NCBI GenBank assembly: GCA_014647935.1 | Contig: BMQD01000024.1 | Location: forward strand, 1 to 64,000 | DNA length: 64,000 bases | Direction: 5' to 3' | Source: Planomonospora parontospora | GTDB taxonomy: Bacteria > Actinomycetota > Actinomycetes > Streptosporangiales > Streptosporangiaceae | In this document: positions 1 to 7,948 of the stretch, in pieces | Position numbering within the stretch: position 1 is the first letter of the stretch | Layout: every line of letters begins with the position of its first letter | Notes under the pieces: generated by a model | What the model was told of the DNA's origin: nothing | Databases searched by the model: none | The model's input: the letters and a program-made list of their open reading frames with translations, nothing else | Program-made: the position numbers and the translations under genes

Positions 1-58
1 TTCGAACCCGCGACCCTCACCTTGGCAAGGTGATGCTCTACCACTGAGCCACTTCCGC
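1..58 (-). tRNA. tRNA-Gly (GCC), 3' end cut by window edge
   Basis: Read on the minus strand, the sequence begins GCGGAAGT and carries the D-arm GGCTCAGTGGTAGAGC, an anticodon arm with loop TTGCCAA (anticodon GCC) and a T-loop GGTTCGAA. The 3' half of the T-arm and the acceptor strand lie beyond base 1, so the gene is partial here only because of the window boundary. It is transcribed away from hutH. Confidence 0.95.
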
Positions 59-91
59 GTGTTTCCCGGGCGAGCCGGTCTCACGCAGAGA

Positions 92-97
92 ACTCTA
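92..97 (-). promoter_or_regulatory. Candidate -10 box for tRNA-Gly
   Basis: On the minus strand TAGAGT fits the actinobacterial TANNNT -10 pattern and lies about 34 bases upstream of the tRNA 5' end. No convincing TTGAC-like -35 is seen, so this is a weak call. Confidence 0.3.
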
Positions 98-166
98 GCG
101 AATAGGCGGCGACTCCCCAAACCGGGATTCCGCCCCCGCGTCGTCCGGAGGGTGAATGTAAGGGCC

Positions 167-172
167 TAGCAT
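167..172 (+). promoter_or_regulatory. Candidate -10 box for hutH
   Basis: TAGCAT matches TANNNT and would give a leader of about 30 bases before the ATG at 212. No recognisable -35 hexamer lies at the expected spacing. Confidence 0.3.
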
Positions 173-211
173 GGGGGCCACCGGTTACATCGAATGCGAG
201 AGAGTGACACC

Positions 212-1759
212 ATGCGCGACAACGTGGTCGTGGACATCGGGCCCGAGCCGCTGACCTTCGCCGAGGTGGTGGCCGTCGCCAGACGCGGCGCCGCCGTACG
301 GCTCACCGACGACGCCGTGGCCGCGATGGCCGCGGCCCGCACTCGCGTCGACGAGCTCGCCGAGAGCCCCACCCCGGCCTACGGGGTGTCGACCGGCTTC
401 GGGGCGCTGGCCACCCGGCACATCGACCCCTCACTGCGCGCGCAGCTCCAGCGCTCGCTGGTCCGCTCGCACGCCGCCGGGTCCGGCCCGGAGGTGGAGA
501 CCGAGGTGACCCGCGCGCTGATGCTGCTGCGCCTGCACACCCTGACCACCGGGCACACCGGGGTGCGGCCGCAGACCGCCAGGGTGCTGGCCGGCCTGCT
601 CAACGCGCACATCACCCCGGTCGTGCACGAGTACGGCAGCCTGGGCTGCTCCGGAGACCTCGCCCCGCTCTCCCACGTGGCCCTGACGATCATGGGGGAG
701 GGCGTCGTCCGCGACGCGGCCGGGAACCTCACCGGCGCGGCCGAGGCGCTCAAGCAGGCGGGCGTCGAGCCGGTCGAGCTGGCCGCCAAGGAGGGCCTCG
801 CGCTCATCAACGGCACCGACGGCATGCTGGGCATGCTGATCCTGGCCATGGACGACCTGGCGAGGCTGTTCAAGACCGCCGACGTCGGCGCGGCCATGAG
901 CGTGGAGGCGCTGCTCGGCACCGACCGGGTCTTCGCCGCCGACCTGCAGGCCCTGCGCCCGCACCCCGGCCAGGCCGCCAGCGCCGCCAACCTCCGGGCG
1001 CTGCTCGCGGACTCGGGCATCATGGCCAGCCACCGGGACGGCACCTGCACCCGCGTCCAGGACGCCTACTCGCTGCGCTGCGCCCCGCAGGTCGCCGGAG
1101 CCGCCCGCGACACCCTCGCGCACGCCGCCTCGGTCGCGATGCGCGAGCTCGCCTCCGCGATCGACAACCCGGTGGTCCTGGCCGACGGCCGGGTGGAGTC
1201 CAACGGCAACTTCCACGGCGCCCCCGTCGGCTACGTGCTGGACTTCCTGGCCATCGCGGTCGCCGACCTGGCGAGCATCTCCGAGCGGCGCACCGACCGC
1301 ATGCTCGACGTCGCCCGCAGCCACGGCCTGCCGGCCTTCCTGGCCGACGACCCCGGCGTGGACTCCGGCCACATGATCGCCCAGTACACCCAGGCCGCGA
1401 TCGTCTCCGAGCTCAAGCGCCTGGCGGTCCCCGCCAGCGTGGACTCCATCCCGAGCTCCGCCATGCAGGAGGACCACGTCTCCATGGGCTGGTCGGCCGC
1501 CCGCAAGCTGCGCCGCGCGGTGGACGGGCTGACCAGGGTGCTCGCGGTGGAGATCCTCACCGCGGCCCGCGCGATCGACCTTCGGGCGCCGCACCGGCCC
1601 GCGCCCGCGACCGGGGCCGTGGTGGCCGCCCTGCGCGAGACGGTCGCCGGCCCCGGCCCGGACCGCTTCCTCGCGCCGGAGATCGAGGCGGTGGTCCGGC
1701 TGGTCGCGGACGGCGCGGTCGTCACCGCCGCGGAGACGGTCACCGGGCCCCTGGCCTGA
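212..1759 (+). CDS. hutH: Histidine ammonia-lyase
   Basis: This cytoplasmic enzyme deaminates L-histidine to trans-urocanate, the first step of histidine degradation. The 515-residue product has the usual family length. The prosthetic MIO group forms from an X-Ser-Gly triad; here the motif is GSLGCSGDLAPLSH, with Cys146-Ser147-Gly148 instead of the commoner Ala-Ser-Gly. The Tyr57 region AYGVSTGFG matches the active-site tyrosine loop. I chose ATG 212 because GAGAG lies just upstream and the family N-terminus starts here; ATG 194 is an in-frame alternative adding six residues. No other hut genes are nearby, so it stands alone. A hairpin follows the stop codon. Confidence 0.95.
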   Translation: MRDNVVVDIGPEPLTFAEVVAVARRGAAVRLTDDAVAAMAAARTRVDELAESPTPAYGVSTGFGALATRHIDPSLRAQLQRSLVRSHAAGSGPEVETEVTRALMLLRLHTLTTGHTGVRPQTARVLAGLLNAHITPVVHEYGSLGCSGDLAPLSHVALTIMGEGVVRDAAGNLTGAAEALKQAGVEPVELAAKEGLALINGTDGMLGMLILAMDDLARLFKTADVGAAMSVEALLGTDRVFAADLQALRPHPGQAASAANLRALLADSGIMASHRDGTCTRVQDAYSLRCAPQVAGAARDTLAHAASVAMRELASAIDNPVVLADGRVESNGNFHGAPVGYVLDFLAIAVADLASISERRTDRMLDVARSHGLPAFLADDPGVDSGHMIAQYTQAAIVSELKRLAVPASVDSIPSSAMQEDHVSMGWSAARKLRRAVDGLTRVLAVEILTAARAIDLRAPHRPAPATGAVVAALRETVAGPGPDRFLAPEIEAVVRLVADGAVVTAAETVTGPLA

Positions 1760-1771
1760 GGGCCCGCCCTC

Positions 1772-1816
1772 CCGCGGAGCGCCGCCCCGGCCCGGTGACG
1801 GGGCGGTGCTCCGCGG
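1772..1816 (+). terminator. Hairpin after hutH, probable terminator
   Basis: An 18-base stem with one G-T wobble (arms 1772-1789 and 1799-1816, loop of 9) begins 12 bases after the hutH stop. There is no T-run, which is common for terminators in high-GC actinomycetes. Confidence 0.55.
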
Positions 1817-1893
1817 AAGCGCCGCCCCGCCCGCGGCCCGGACACCGGCGGGCTTCCTGCGGCGGCGGGCGGGACAGGCGGGACAATAGGAGG

Positions 1894-2904
1894 GTGCACG
1901 ACTCGTTCGCCCACGTCGGCGGTCACCTGGCCACCCGGCTCCTCGACGTCACCACCGACCTGTCCGCGCTCGACGGCCGGGGGTGGTGGGCCGTCGTGGT
2001 CGACTACGAGGGCAAGGTCACGTGCGCCCGGTTCGCCGACGTCCGGGCCGCGCCGCTGCCCGCGCCGCGCCGGCCCTGGCGCGGCCCGCACCCGTCGCGG
2101 TGGCGCAGTTCGCTCGACCGCGCCGCGTACGAGGAGGGCGTGCGCCGCATCCGCGACCGGATCGAGCGCGGCGACGTCTATCAGGCCAACCTGTGCCGGG
2201 TGCTCACCGCGCCGCTGACCGGGGACCCGGACCCGGCGGCCCTGGCCGTACGGCTCGCGGAGGGCAACCCCGCGCCCTACGCCGCCACGGTCAGCGTGCC
2301 GGGGCTGAGCGTGGTCTCCGCCTCGCCGGAGCTCTACCTGTCCAGGGAGGGCGACGTGATCGAGTCCCGGCCGATCAAGGGGACCGGGGCCACCGCGGCG
2401 GACCTGCTGGACAAGGACCACGCGGAGAACGTGATGATCGTCGACCTGGTCCGCAACGACCTGGGCCGGGTCGCCGCGGTGGGCTCGGTGAGCGTCCCGG
2501 CGCTGTGCGAGGTCGAGGAGCATCCCGGGCTGGTGCACCTGGTCTCCACGGTCCGGGCCCGCCTCGCGCCGGAGTCCGGCTGGCCGGAGCTGTTCGCCGC
2601 GACGTTCCCTCCGGGTTCGGTGACCGGCGCACCGAAGTATTCCGCCCTGCGCATCATCGAGGAGCTCGAACCCGAGCCGCGGGGGCCATACTGTGGTGCG
2701 GTGGGCTGGGTCGACGCCGATCGGCACCGGGCGTCGCTGGCCGTGGGAATCCGCACGTTCTGGCTCTCCTCCGGTGAGATCCGCTTCGGCACGGGGGCGG
2801 GCATCACCTGGGGGAGCGATCCGCGGCGTGAATGGCAGGAAACCGAGCTGAAGGCGTCCCGGCTCATCGCGCTCGCCTCCACCCCTGAAGGAGATTTCCG
2901 ATGA
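1894..2904 (+). CDS. pabB: Aminodeoxychorismate synthase component I
   Basis: The product is a chorismate-binding enzyme of 336 residues that converts chorismate plus ammonia to 4-amino-4-deoxychorismate for p-aminobenzoate and folate synthesis. The motif PIKGT (Lys162) separates PabB from anthranilate synthase TrpE, which has PIAGT; this lysine is the covalent nucleophile in known PabB. The C-terminal half has the conserved PPGSVTGAPK and GPYCGAVGW segments. The start is taken as GTG 1894, matching where similarity begins; an upstream ATG at 1795 would add 33 low-complexity residues. The stop overlaps the next start (ATGA), so it is coupled to pabC. No glutamine amidotransferase (pabA) is present in the window. 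Confidence 0.88.
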   Translation: MHDSFAHVGGHLATRLLDVTTDLSALDGRGWWAVVVDYEGKVTCARFADVRAAPLPAPRRPWRGPHPSRWRSSLDRAAYEEGVRRIRDRIERGDVYQANLCRVLTAPLTGDPDPAALAVRLAEGNPAPYAATVSVPGLSVVSASPELYLSREGDVIESRPIKGTGATAADLLDKDHAENVMIVDLVRNDLGRVAAVGSVSVPALCEVEEHPGLVHLVSTVRARLAPESGWPELFAATFPPGSVTGAPKYSALRIIEELEPEPRGPYCGAVGWVDADRHRASLAVGIRTFWLSSGEIRFGTGAGITWGSDPRREWQETELKASRLIALASTPEGDFR

Positions 2905-3731
2905 ACGTTCCCGTGTGGGTCAACGGGAGACTGACCGATCCGGCGCAGGCCGCCGTCTCGGTCTTCGACCACGGCCTCATGGTCGGCGACGGCGTGTTCG
3001 AGACCGTCAAGTGCGTCGGCGGAGCCCCGTTCGCGCTCACCCGCCACCTGGAGCGGCTCCGGCTCTCCGCCCGGCGGATGGAGATGCCCGAGCCCGACAC
3101 CGACGCGATCGCCGAGGGCGTGCGGGCCTGCCTGGCCCAGGCGCCCTCCTGGGCCCTGGGCCGGATCCGCATCACCCACACCAGCGGTCCGGGCCCTCTC
3201 GGCTCCGACCGGGGCGACCAGGGCCCCACGACCGTGATCGTCGTCGCGGAGCAGAGGCCCTTCCCCGCCACCGCGGACGTCGCCGTGGTGCCGTGGCCGC
3301 GCAACGAGCACGGCGCGCTGGCCGGGGTGAAGAGCACCTCCTACGGCGAGAACGCCAAGGCGCTCTTCTACGCCAAGGCCAGGGGCGGCGGAGAGGCGAT
3401 CTTCGGGAACACCGCGGGGAACCTCTGCGAGGGCACCGGCAGCAACGTCTTCATCGTGCGCGAGGGCCGGCTGATCACCCCCACCCTCGCGGCCGGCTGC
3501 CTGGCGGGCGTCACCCGCGCGCTCACCCTGGAGTGGTGCGGCGGGGTCGAGGAGGACGTCCCGCTCGCGGCGCTGCGCGAGGCCGACGAGGCGTTCCTGA
3601 CCTCGACCACCCGGGACGTCCAGCCGATCCGGACGGTCGACGGGGCCGTGCTCCCGGCGGCTCCGGGCCCGATCACCGTCAAGGCGATGCGGATCTTCGC
3701 CGAGCGCGCCGCGGACGACCTCGACCCGTGA
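2901..3731 (+). CDS. pabC: Aminodeoxychorismate lyase (PLP fold-type IV)
   Basis: This 276-residue class-IV aminotransferase-fold protein is expected to release pyruvate from aminodeoxychorismate, giving p-aminobenzoate. The segment VKSTSYGENAKA places the PLP-binding lysine at residue 144, and EGTGSNVF is the conserved phosphate-binding loop. It overlaps pabB by four bases and is preceded by GAAGGAGA within the pabB end, so the two are translationally coupled. A branched-chain or D-amino-acid aminotransferase is the main alternative from sequence alone; the pabB partner favours the lyase assignment. Confidence 0.87.
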   Translation: MNVPVWVNGRLTDPAQAAVSVFDHGLMVGDGVFETVKCVGGAPFALTRHLERLRLSARRMEMPEPDTDAIAEGVRACLAQAPSWALGRIRITHTSGPGPLGSDRGDQGPTTVIVVAEQRPFPATADVAVVPWPRNEHGALAGVKSTSYGENAKALFYAKARGGGEAIFGNTAGNLCEGTGSNVFIVREGRLITPTLAAGCLAGVTRALTLEWCGGVEEDVPLAALREADEAFLTSTTRDVQPIRTVDGAVLPAAPGPITVKAMRIFAERAADDLDP

Positions 3732-3945
3732 CGGCCGGACGCGGCGGTTCCGCTGCGGACGGCCGTCACGGAGGAGGGCCCGGAGGCCGGGGTCCGCGCT
3801 GCGGGAACGGGCCCCGGGCCGTCGGTCCCCGAGGCGACGCATGACCGGATGAGACGGGCGCCCCCGTACCGGTCGTACGGCGGGCGACGAGGGCCGTTCC
3901 CCTGCACGGGCGAGGAACGGCCCACCGGTCATGGTCTACCGATGT

Positions 3946-5340
3946 CTAGTAGGACGTCTGGGTCTGCGGGTTCAGCTCCTCCAGTGACGCCTTCCCGGCC
4001 GGGTCGGTCAGCGGGTCGTCGATCCGGAGCACGTCCAGGCCCTTGGTGATGTCGCTGGAGTAGATGTGGCCGTTGTAGTAGTAGGCCGACCAGGAGCCGC
4101 CGAGGGTGCTGACCGGGCCGCGCTCGAAGAAGCCGATCTCCCGGGGGTTCGCCGAGTCGGTGAAGTCCCAGACCGACACCCCGCCCTGGTACCACGCCTG
4201 GACCATGACGTCCTTGCCGGGGATCGGGAGCAGGTTGCCGTTGTGGGCGACGCAGTTCTCCCCGGGCTGCTGCTCCCTGGGGATCTTGAAGTAGGCGCGC
4301 CGGGTGAGCGTGCGGTCCGCGCTCAGGTCGTAGACGGCGCTCGCGCCCTTGGTCCGGGGGGTGCCGCGGTCGCAGGTGGCGCCCGAACCGCCGCCCAGCT
4401 CGTCACCGAAGACGAGCTTCGTGGCGTCGTTGTTGAAGGTGGCCGAGTGCCAGATGGAGAAGTTCTCCTCGTCGCTCACGTGCTGGAGCACCTTGGGCTT
4501 CACCCGGTCGGAGATGTCCAGCAGGATGCCGTCGCCGAAGCAGGCCGCGGCGGCGAGATCCTTCTCCGGGTAGGCCGTGATGTCGTGGCAGCCGCCGATC
4601 TCCGCCTCGGCGCCGGGCTCGGAGATCACCGGCTTGGCGACCACCTTCGCCGCCGCGGGGTTCCCGACGGGCACCTCGACGATCGAGAAGACGTTGTGCG
4701 GGGCCGGGCAGGTGGCCGAACCCGGCTCCGGGCCGGGGGAGGAGACGTAGAGGTAGACCGTCTCGGCGTTCTCACCCGGCACGAGGGTGTGGGTGTGCGA
4801 GCCGCAGGCGGTGCTGACGGCCGAGACGAACTTCGGATGGGCCTTGTCGGAGACGTCGAAGATGCGGATGCCCTCCCAGTCGCCTCCCTCCTGGCCGCCG
4901 CCCTGGGCGGCGTCGCATGCCGGGCCGCCGCGCGGGGTGTCCACGGAGAGGAAGAGCAGGTTCCCCGTCACCGAGACGTCGTTCTGCTCGCCCGGGCAGA
5001 GCACCCGGCTGACCACGGAGGGCTTCGCCGGGTCGGAGATGTCGAAGACGGTGAAGCCGTCGTAGTTGCCGACGAACGCGTGGTCGCCCTGGAAGGCCAG
5101 GTCGGTGCCCCATGACTGGGGGCCGTCGAGGGGCGGCTGCGGCGGCATGTTGGCGACGTGGGTGACGTTGGCGCTGTGCATCACGTCGCCGGCGTCGGGC
5201 TGCGCGGACGCCGACGCGGCCGGAGCGCTGGAGCCGGCGGCGGACGGCGCGGCCGTACCGGAGTCCGGCGGTTCGGAGTTCGCGCCGCAGCCCGCCATCA
5301 CGAGCATCGCCGCCAGCGCGAACGCCACGGTTGATCGCAC
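3946..5340 (-). CDS. LVIVD-repeat lipoprotein
   Basis: A predicted secreted lipoprotein of 464 residues. The start GTG 5340 has a G-rich ribosome site (GGGGG) and opens a signal peptide with lipobox VMAGC (Cys near residue 18). This is followed by a Ser/Ala/Pro-rich linker to about residue 60. The rest contains repeated beta-blade units of the type FTVFDISDPAKPSVVS, IRIFDVSDKAHPKFVS, GILLDISDRVKPKVL and VSVWDFTDSANPREIG, characteristic of LVIVD repeats and suggesting a beta-propeller on the outer face of the membrane. No enzymatic residues are recognisable. It is divergent from a DUF305 lipoprotein with only about 50 bases between the starts. The function is unknown. Confidence 0.85.
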   Translation of the reverse strand: MRSTVAFALAAMLVMAGCGANSEPPDSGTAAPSAAGSSAPAASASAQPDAGDVMHSANVTHVANMPPQPPLDGPQSWGTDLAFQGDHAFVGNYDGFTVFDISDPAKPSVVSRVLCPGEQNDVSVTGNLLFLSVDTPRGGPACDAAQGGGQEGGDWEGIRIFDVSDKAHPKFVSAVSTACGSHTHTLVPGENAETVYLYVSSPGPEPGSATCPAPHNVFSIVEVPVGNPAAAKVVAKPVISEPGAEAEIGGCHDITAYPEKDLAAAACFGDGILLDISDRVKPKVLQHVSDEENFSIWHSATFNNDATKLVFGDELGGGSGATCDRGTPRTKGASAVYDLSADRTLTRRAYFKIPREQQPGENCVAHNGNLLPIPGKDVMVQAWYQGGVSVWDFTDSANPREIGFFERGPVSTLGGSWSAYYYNGHIYSSDITKGLDVLRIDDPLTDPAGKASLEELNPQTQTSY

Positions 5341-5391
5341 AGTGCCCCCATTGATTCGAATGTTTACCGCATTATTGATGTTATGGGGATT
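5341..5391. promoter_or_regulatory. Short AT-rich divergent control region
   Basis: Only about 50 bases separate the two divergent lipoprotein starts, and the stretch is conspicuously AT-rich (TTTACCGCATTATTGATG) compared with its surroundings. Promoters for both genes must overlap here or reach into the coding regions. No exact operator palindrome was recognised. Confidence 0.5.
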
Positions 5392-6024
5392 ATGTGCCGT
5401 TCGAGTCTCGTCCTGGTCGCGATCGTGGGGACGGCCGTCGTGACGGGGTGCGCGGCATCCCCGCAGGGAACGGGATCGCCGCTGGTGGCGGGCACCGGCG
5501 CACCGGTCATCGTGCCGGGCGGTCCCGGGGACGCCGGCCGTACGGCGACGCCGGGCGAGCGGCTGGGGGAGTCCGAGGCCCGGGTGGGCGCGGCGGACGT
5601 GCGGTTCGCCGAGGGCATGATCCCGCACCACCGCCAGGCCCTGGAGATGGCGGAGCTGGTCCCGGCGCGGTCGTCGTCGAAGGAGGTGCGCACGCTCGCG
5701 GAGCGGATCGGCGCGGCGCAGCGGCCCGAGATCGCGGCCATGACCTCATGGCTGGAATCGGTCGGCCGCCCGCAGGACGGCCATGGCGGGCACGACGACC
5801 ACACCGTCACCCCGGAGGAGATGAACCGGCTCAGGACGGCCAGGGGCGCGGCCTTCGACGAGCTCTTCCTGACCCTGATGATCCGTCACCACGAGGCCGC
5901 GGTGACGATGGCGTCGCAGCAGCTCAGGACGGGCACGGACCGGGCCATGATCGCCATGGCGGGCGACGTCGTCTCCGGTCAGGGCATCGAGATCGCCCGC
6001 ATGCGCGGGATGCTCGGCAGGTAG
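5392..6024 (+). CDS. DUF305 lipoprotein
   Basis: A 210-residue predicted lipoprotein with signal peptide and lipobox VVTGC (Cys20). The mature part has two DUF305 helical-hairpin units, marked by EGMIPHHRQALEMA and LMIRHHEAAVTMA. Each bears a His-His pair of the kind seen in DUF305 proteins, some of which occur with copper genes; metal binding is only an inference here. ATG 5392 is preferred because GGGGAT lies directly upstream; ATG 5383 is also in frame. It is divergent from the LVIVD lipoprotein and probably shares its control region. Confidence 0.87.
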   Translation: MCRSSLVLVAIVGTAVVTGCAASPQGTGSPLVAGTGAPVIVPGGPGDAGRTATPGERLGESEARVGAADVRFAEGMIPHHRQALEMAELVPARSSSKEVRTLAERIGAAQRPEIAAMTSWLESVGRPQDGHGGHDDHTVTPEEMNRLRTARGAAFDELFLTLMIRHHEAAVTMASQQLRTGTDRAMIAMAGDVVSGQGIEIARMRGMLGR

Positions 6025-6088
6025 GCGCCGGACCGGATCGCGGCGACCCGGGGCGGGCCGCCGCGCCGGGGGCGGCGGAGCCGGGTGG

Positions 6089-6505
6089 TCAGGAGCTCCA
6101 GAGCATGTTGCTGAGCTCGGAGTCGAGGTTCATGAAGTCGGTCTCCCGGCCCGCGGGGACCAGCTCGTAGGTCCGGTGCAGGAACTCGGTGAGCGGGGCC
6201 AGCGGGACCTCGAACAGAGCCTGGCCGAACGGCGAGGTGAGGCTGATGTGCAGGGTCCGCTCCCCGTCGGCGCGGGCGGGCCACACCTGGACGTCGCCGT
6301 CGCCGACCCGGCGCACGATGCCGACGGTCAGCAGCTCGCGGGCGAAGATCCACTCCACGGGCTCGTCGTTGCCCACGTGGAAGGCCATCCTGATGGCGTA
6401 CGGATCGTCGGCCGTATAGCTCAGTCCGGCGAGCAGGGGGACGGTGCTACGGTCGGGGACCACAAGCCGAAGGCCCAGCTCGGCAGAGACGGTGGTGCTG
6501 TTCAT
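6089..6505 (-). CDS. ssgB: SsgB-type sporulation and cell division protein
   Basis: The 138-residue product belongs to the SsgA-like protein family unique to actinomycetes. In Streptomyces, SsgB positions FtsZ during sporulation septation. Recognisable features are the N-terminal MNSTTVSAELGLRLVV, the EWIFARELL segment, GDVQVWPARADG, and a C-terminal acidic DLDSELSNML. The start is ATG 6505, with AAAAGG about 11 bases upstream and agreement with the family N-terminus; a longer in-frame reading to 6589 is not needed. The near-full similarity to SsgB rather than SsgA suggests the core orthologue. Its presence implies spore formation by the source organism. Confidence 0.9.
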   Translation of the reverse strand: MNSTTVSAELGLRLVVPDRSTVPLLAGLSYTADDPYAIRMAFHVGNDEPVEWIFARELLTVGIVRRVGDGDVQVWPARADGERTLHISLTSPFGQALFEVPLAPLTEFLHRTYELVPAGRETDFMNLDSELSNMLWSS

Positions 6506-6972
6506 CGTCAGCCAAACCTTTTCGTCGTCGGTCCCCTCTGCGGGGCTATCACTGCTGTGACGGGCTTCGTCCATGGCTATGACGCGCAACGACGGGGCCC
6601 GTAGGAAAGATTCCGCCTCCGGGCCCTTCTGTAACGCACATCACAGTGCGACATTTGGGCATCAGCCTGGCCAAACGTCATCAACCGCGTCATATTTCCA
6701 AGGGTTTTGCGCATCGTTTCCATCACGGTCGACTCCCCTGGAGGGGCGTCCTGGGCGAAGGGGTCCAGCTCGGGTCGTACGGTACTTCTGCGGATCAGGA
6801 TGATGGTATGACACCGTAGCCCCCCACCGGGGCCATCCGCGGACCTTTGCCTCCTGACATGCCGCCCCCGTGCCGCCACGTCCAAGATCATGCCGTCACG
6901 CACGTCGTTTCGCCACCGGTCCCGGATTGATGTATGGTTTTCCACGTCGGCGCCGCAAGGGGCCGGTAGGGC
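6506..6972. other. Intergenic region upstream of ssgB and tRNA-Val
   Basis: No convincing gene is seen in these 467 bases. The sequence is less GC-rich than its surroundings around 6600-6720 and 6890-6950, as expected for promoter DNA. It must hold the ssgB promoter (minus strand) and the tRNA-Val promoter. A minus-strand open frame across 6577-6945 has poor codon structure and no recognisable motifs. Confidence 0.6.
6933..6938 (+). promoter_or_regulatory. Candidate -10 box for tRNA-Val
   Basis: TATGGT fits TANNNT and lies 35 bases before the mature tRNA 5' end. The -35 position (TTCGCC) is a poor match. Confidence 0.4.
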
Positions 6973-7044
6973 GGGCGATTAGCTCAGCGGGAGAGCGCTT
7001 CGTTCACACCGAAGAGGTCACTGGTTCGATCCCAGTATCGCCCA
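6973..7044 (+). tRNA. tRNA-Val (CAC)
   Basis: This is a complete cloverleaf. The acceptor GGGCGAT pairs with ATCGCCC, followed by discriminator A at 7044. The D-arm is TAGCTCAGCGGGAGAGC, the anticodon stem CTTCG/CGAAG has loop TTCACAC (anticodon CAC, valine GTG codons), and the T-arm carries GGTTCGATCC. CCA is not encoded. A strong hairpin terminator follows within 20 bases. Confidence 0.97.
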
Positions 7045-7063
7045 CACAGGTAAGACGCAGGTC

Positions 7064-7098
7064 AAGGCCCGCCGGTTGACACCAACCGGCGGGCCTTT
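7064..7098 (+). terminator. Strong hairpin terminator after tRNA-Val
   Basis: A perfect 15-base stem (7064-7078 with 7083-7097) closes a 4-base loop and runs into TTTCC. It probably ends tRNA-Val transcription and, being symmetrical, may also stop the carbonic anhydrase transcript coming from the other side. Confidence 0.85.
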
Positions 7099-7207
7099 CC
7101 GCTGTCGCGGACCTCTCACCCTGCTGCGATTCCCGATCTCCGAGGGCGCCCTCCCCGGCGCCGGGCAGGGCGGTGACGGGACCGCCGCTCCCGGAGCGCT
7201 CCGGCGC

Positions 7208-7948
7208 TCAGGCGGGGGCGCCGTGCAGGATCTCGACCCGGCCCGTGTCCAGCGAGTAGTACGCGCTGACCACCGCCAGGGTGCCCCTGCTCACCAGCGG
7301 CGCGAGGTCGCGATTGCCGCGCAGGCCGTCCGCCGTCAGCCTCACCTGGGCTCTGGTCATCGCCTCGACGGGATCGGCGTGGCTCTCCCGTGCGATCTGT
7401 TCGTACGCCGGACGCAGGGCCTGCTCGATCGCCTGCAGGTTGCCCGGCAGCGGCCTGCCTCCCCGCAGGGCCTCGTAGGCGGCGGAGACCGCGCCGCACC
7501 GCTGGTGGCCGAGTACGACGATCAGCGGGGTCCCGCTGGTCATCGGTCCGTACTCGACGGATCCGGTGACCACCGGCCCCACCGCCAGCCCGCCGGTGCG
7601 CATCACGAACAGCTCGCCCAGCCCGGTGTCGAAGACGAGCTCGGGTGCGACCCGGGAGTCGATGCACGCCAGCACCACCCCGTAGGGCTGCTGCTGCTGA
7701 GCCAGCAGCTCCCGGCGGGTGGGATCGCGATCCGGATGCCGGAGTTCGCCGGTCACCCAGCGCTCGTTGCCCTCCACCAGCCGTTCGTAGGCGGCCTTCG
7801 GCGAGCTCGGAAGAGGTTCCGCGGCGGGCGTGGGCGCCGCCGGGCTCACCGCCCCGGCCGCCGGGCGAGCGGCGAGGTACGTGGCCGCGAGGGACATGAC
7901 ACCGGTCAGCAGCGTTCGCCGCCCCGGGCCGTCGACAGGAAGAGTCAT
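7208..7948 (-). CDS. Exported beta-class carbonic anhydrase
   Basis: The enzyme interconverts CO2 and bicarbonate. This 246-residue product shows the beta-class zinc site: CIDSR (Cys, with Asp-Arg dyad) and GHQRCGAV (His and Cys). The N-terminus has a twin-arginine-like signal, GRRTLLTG followed by a hydrophobic stretch and an Ala-rich cleavage region. Export in folded form to the cell surface is therefore likely, whereas many bacterial beta enzymes are cytoplasmic. The start ATG 7948 is preceded by GGGAAGGAG at good spacing. It is a single gene, not in an operon with its neighbours. Confidence 0.9.
   Translation of the reverse strand: MTLPVDGPGRRTLLTGVMSLAATYLAARPAAGAVSPAAPTPAAEPLPSSPKAAYERLVEGNERWVTGELRHPDRDPTRRELLAQQQQPYGVVLACIDSRVAPELVFDTGLGELFVMRTGGLAVGPVVTGSVEYGPMTSGTPLIVVLGHQRCGAVSAAYEALRGGRPLPGNLQAIEQALRPAYEQIARESHADPVEAMTRAQVRLTADGLRGNRDLAPLVSRGTLAVVSAYYSLDTGRVEILHGAPA

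Noticed and set aside
6577-6945. 122-codon minus-strand frame between ssgB and tRNA-Val
   Set aside because: No recognisable domain, poor codon structure, and it covers expected promoter regions. A small conserved gene cannot be fully excluded.
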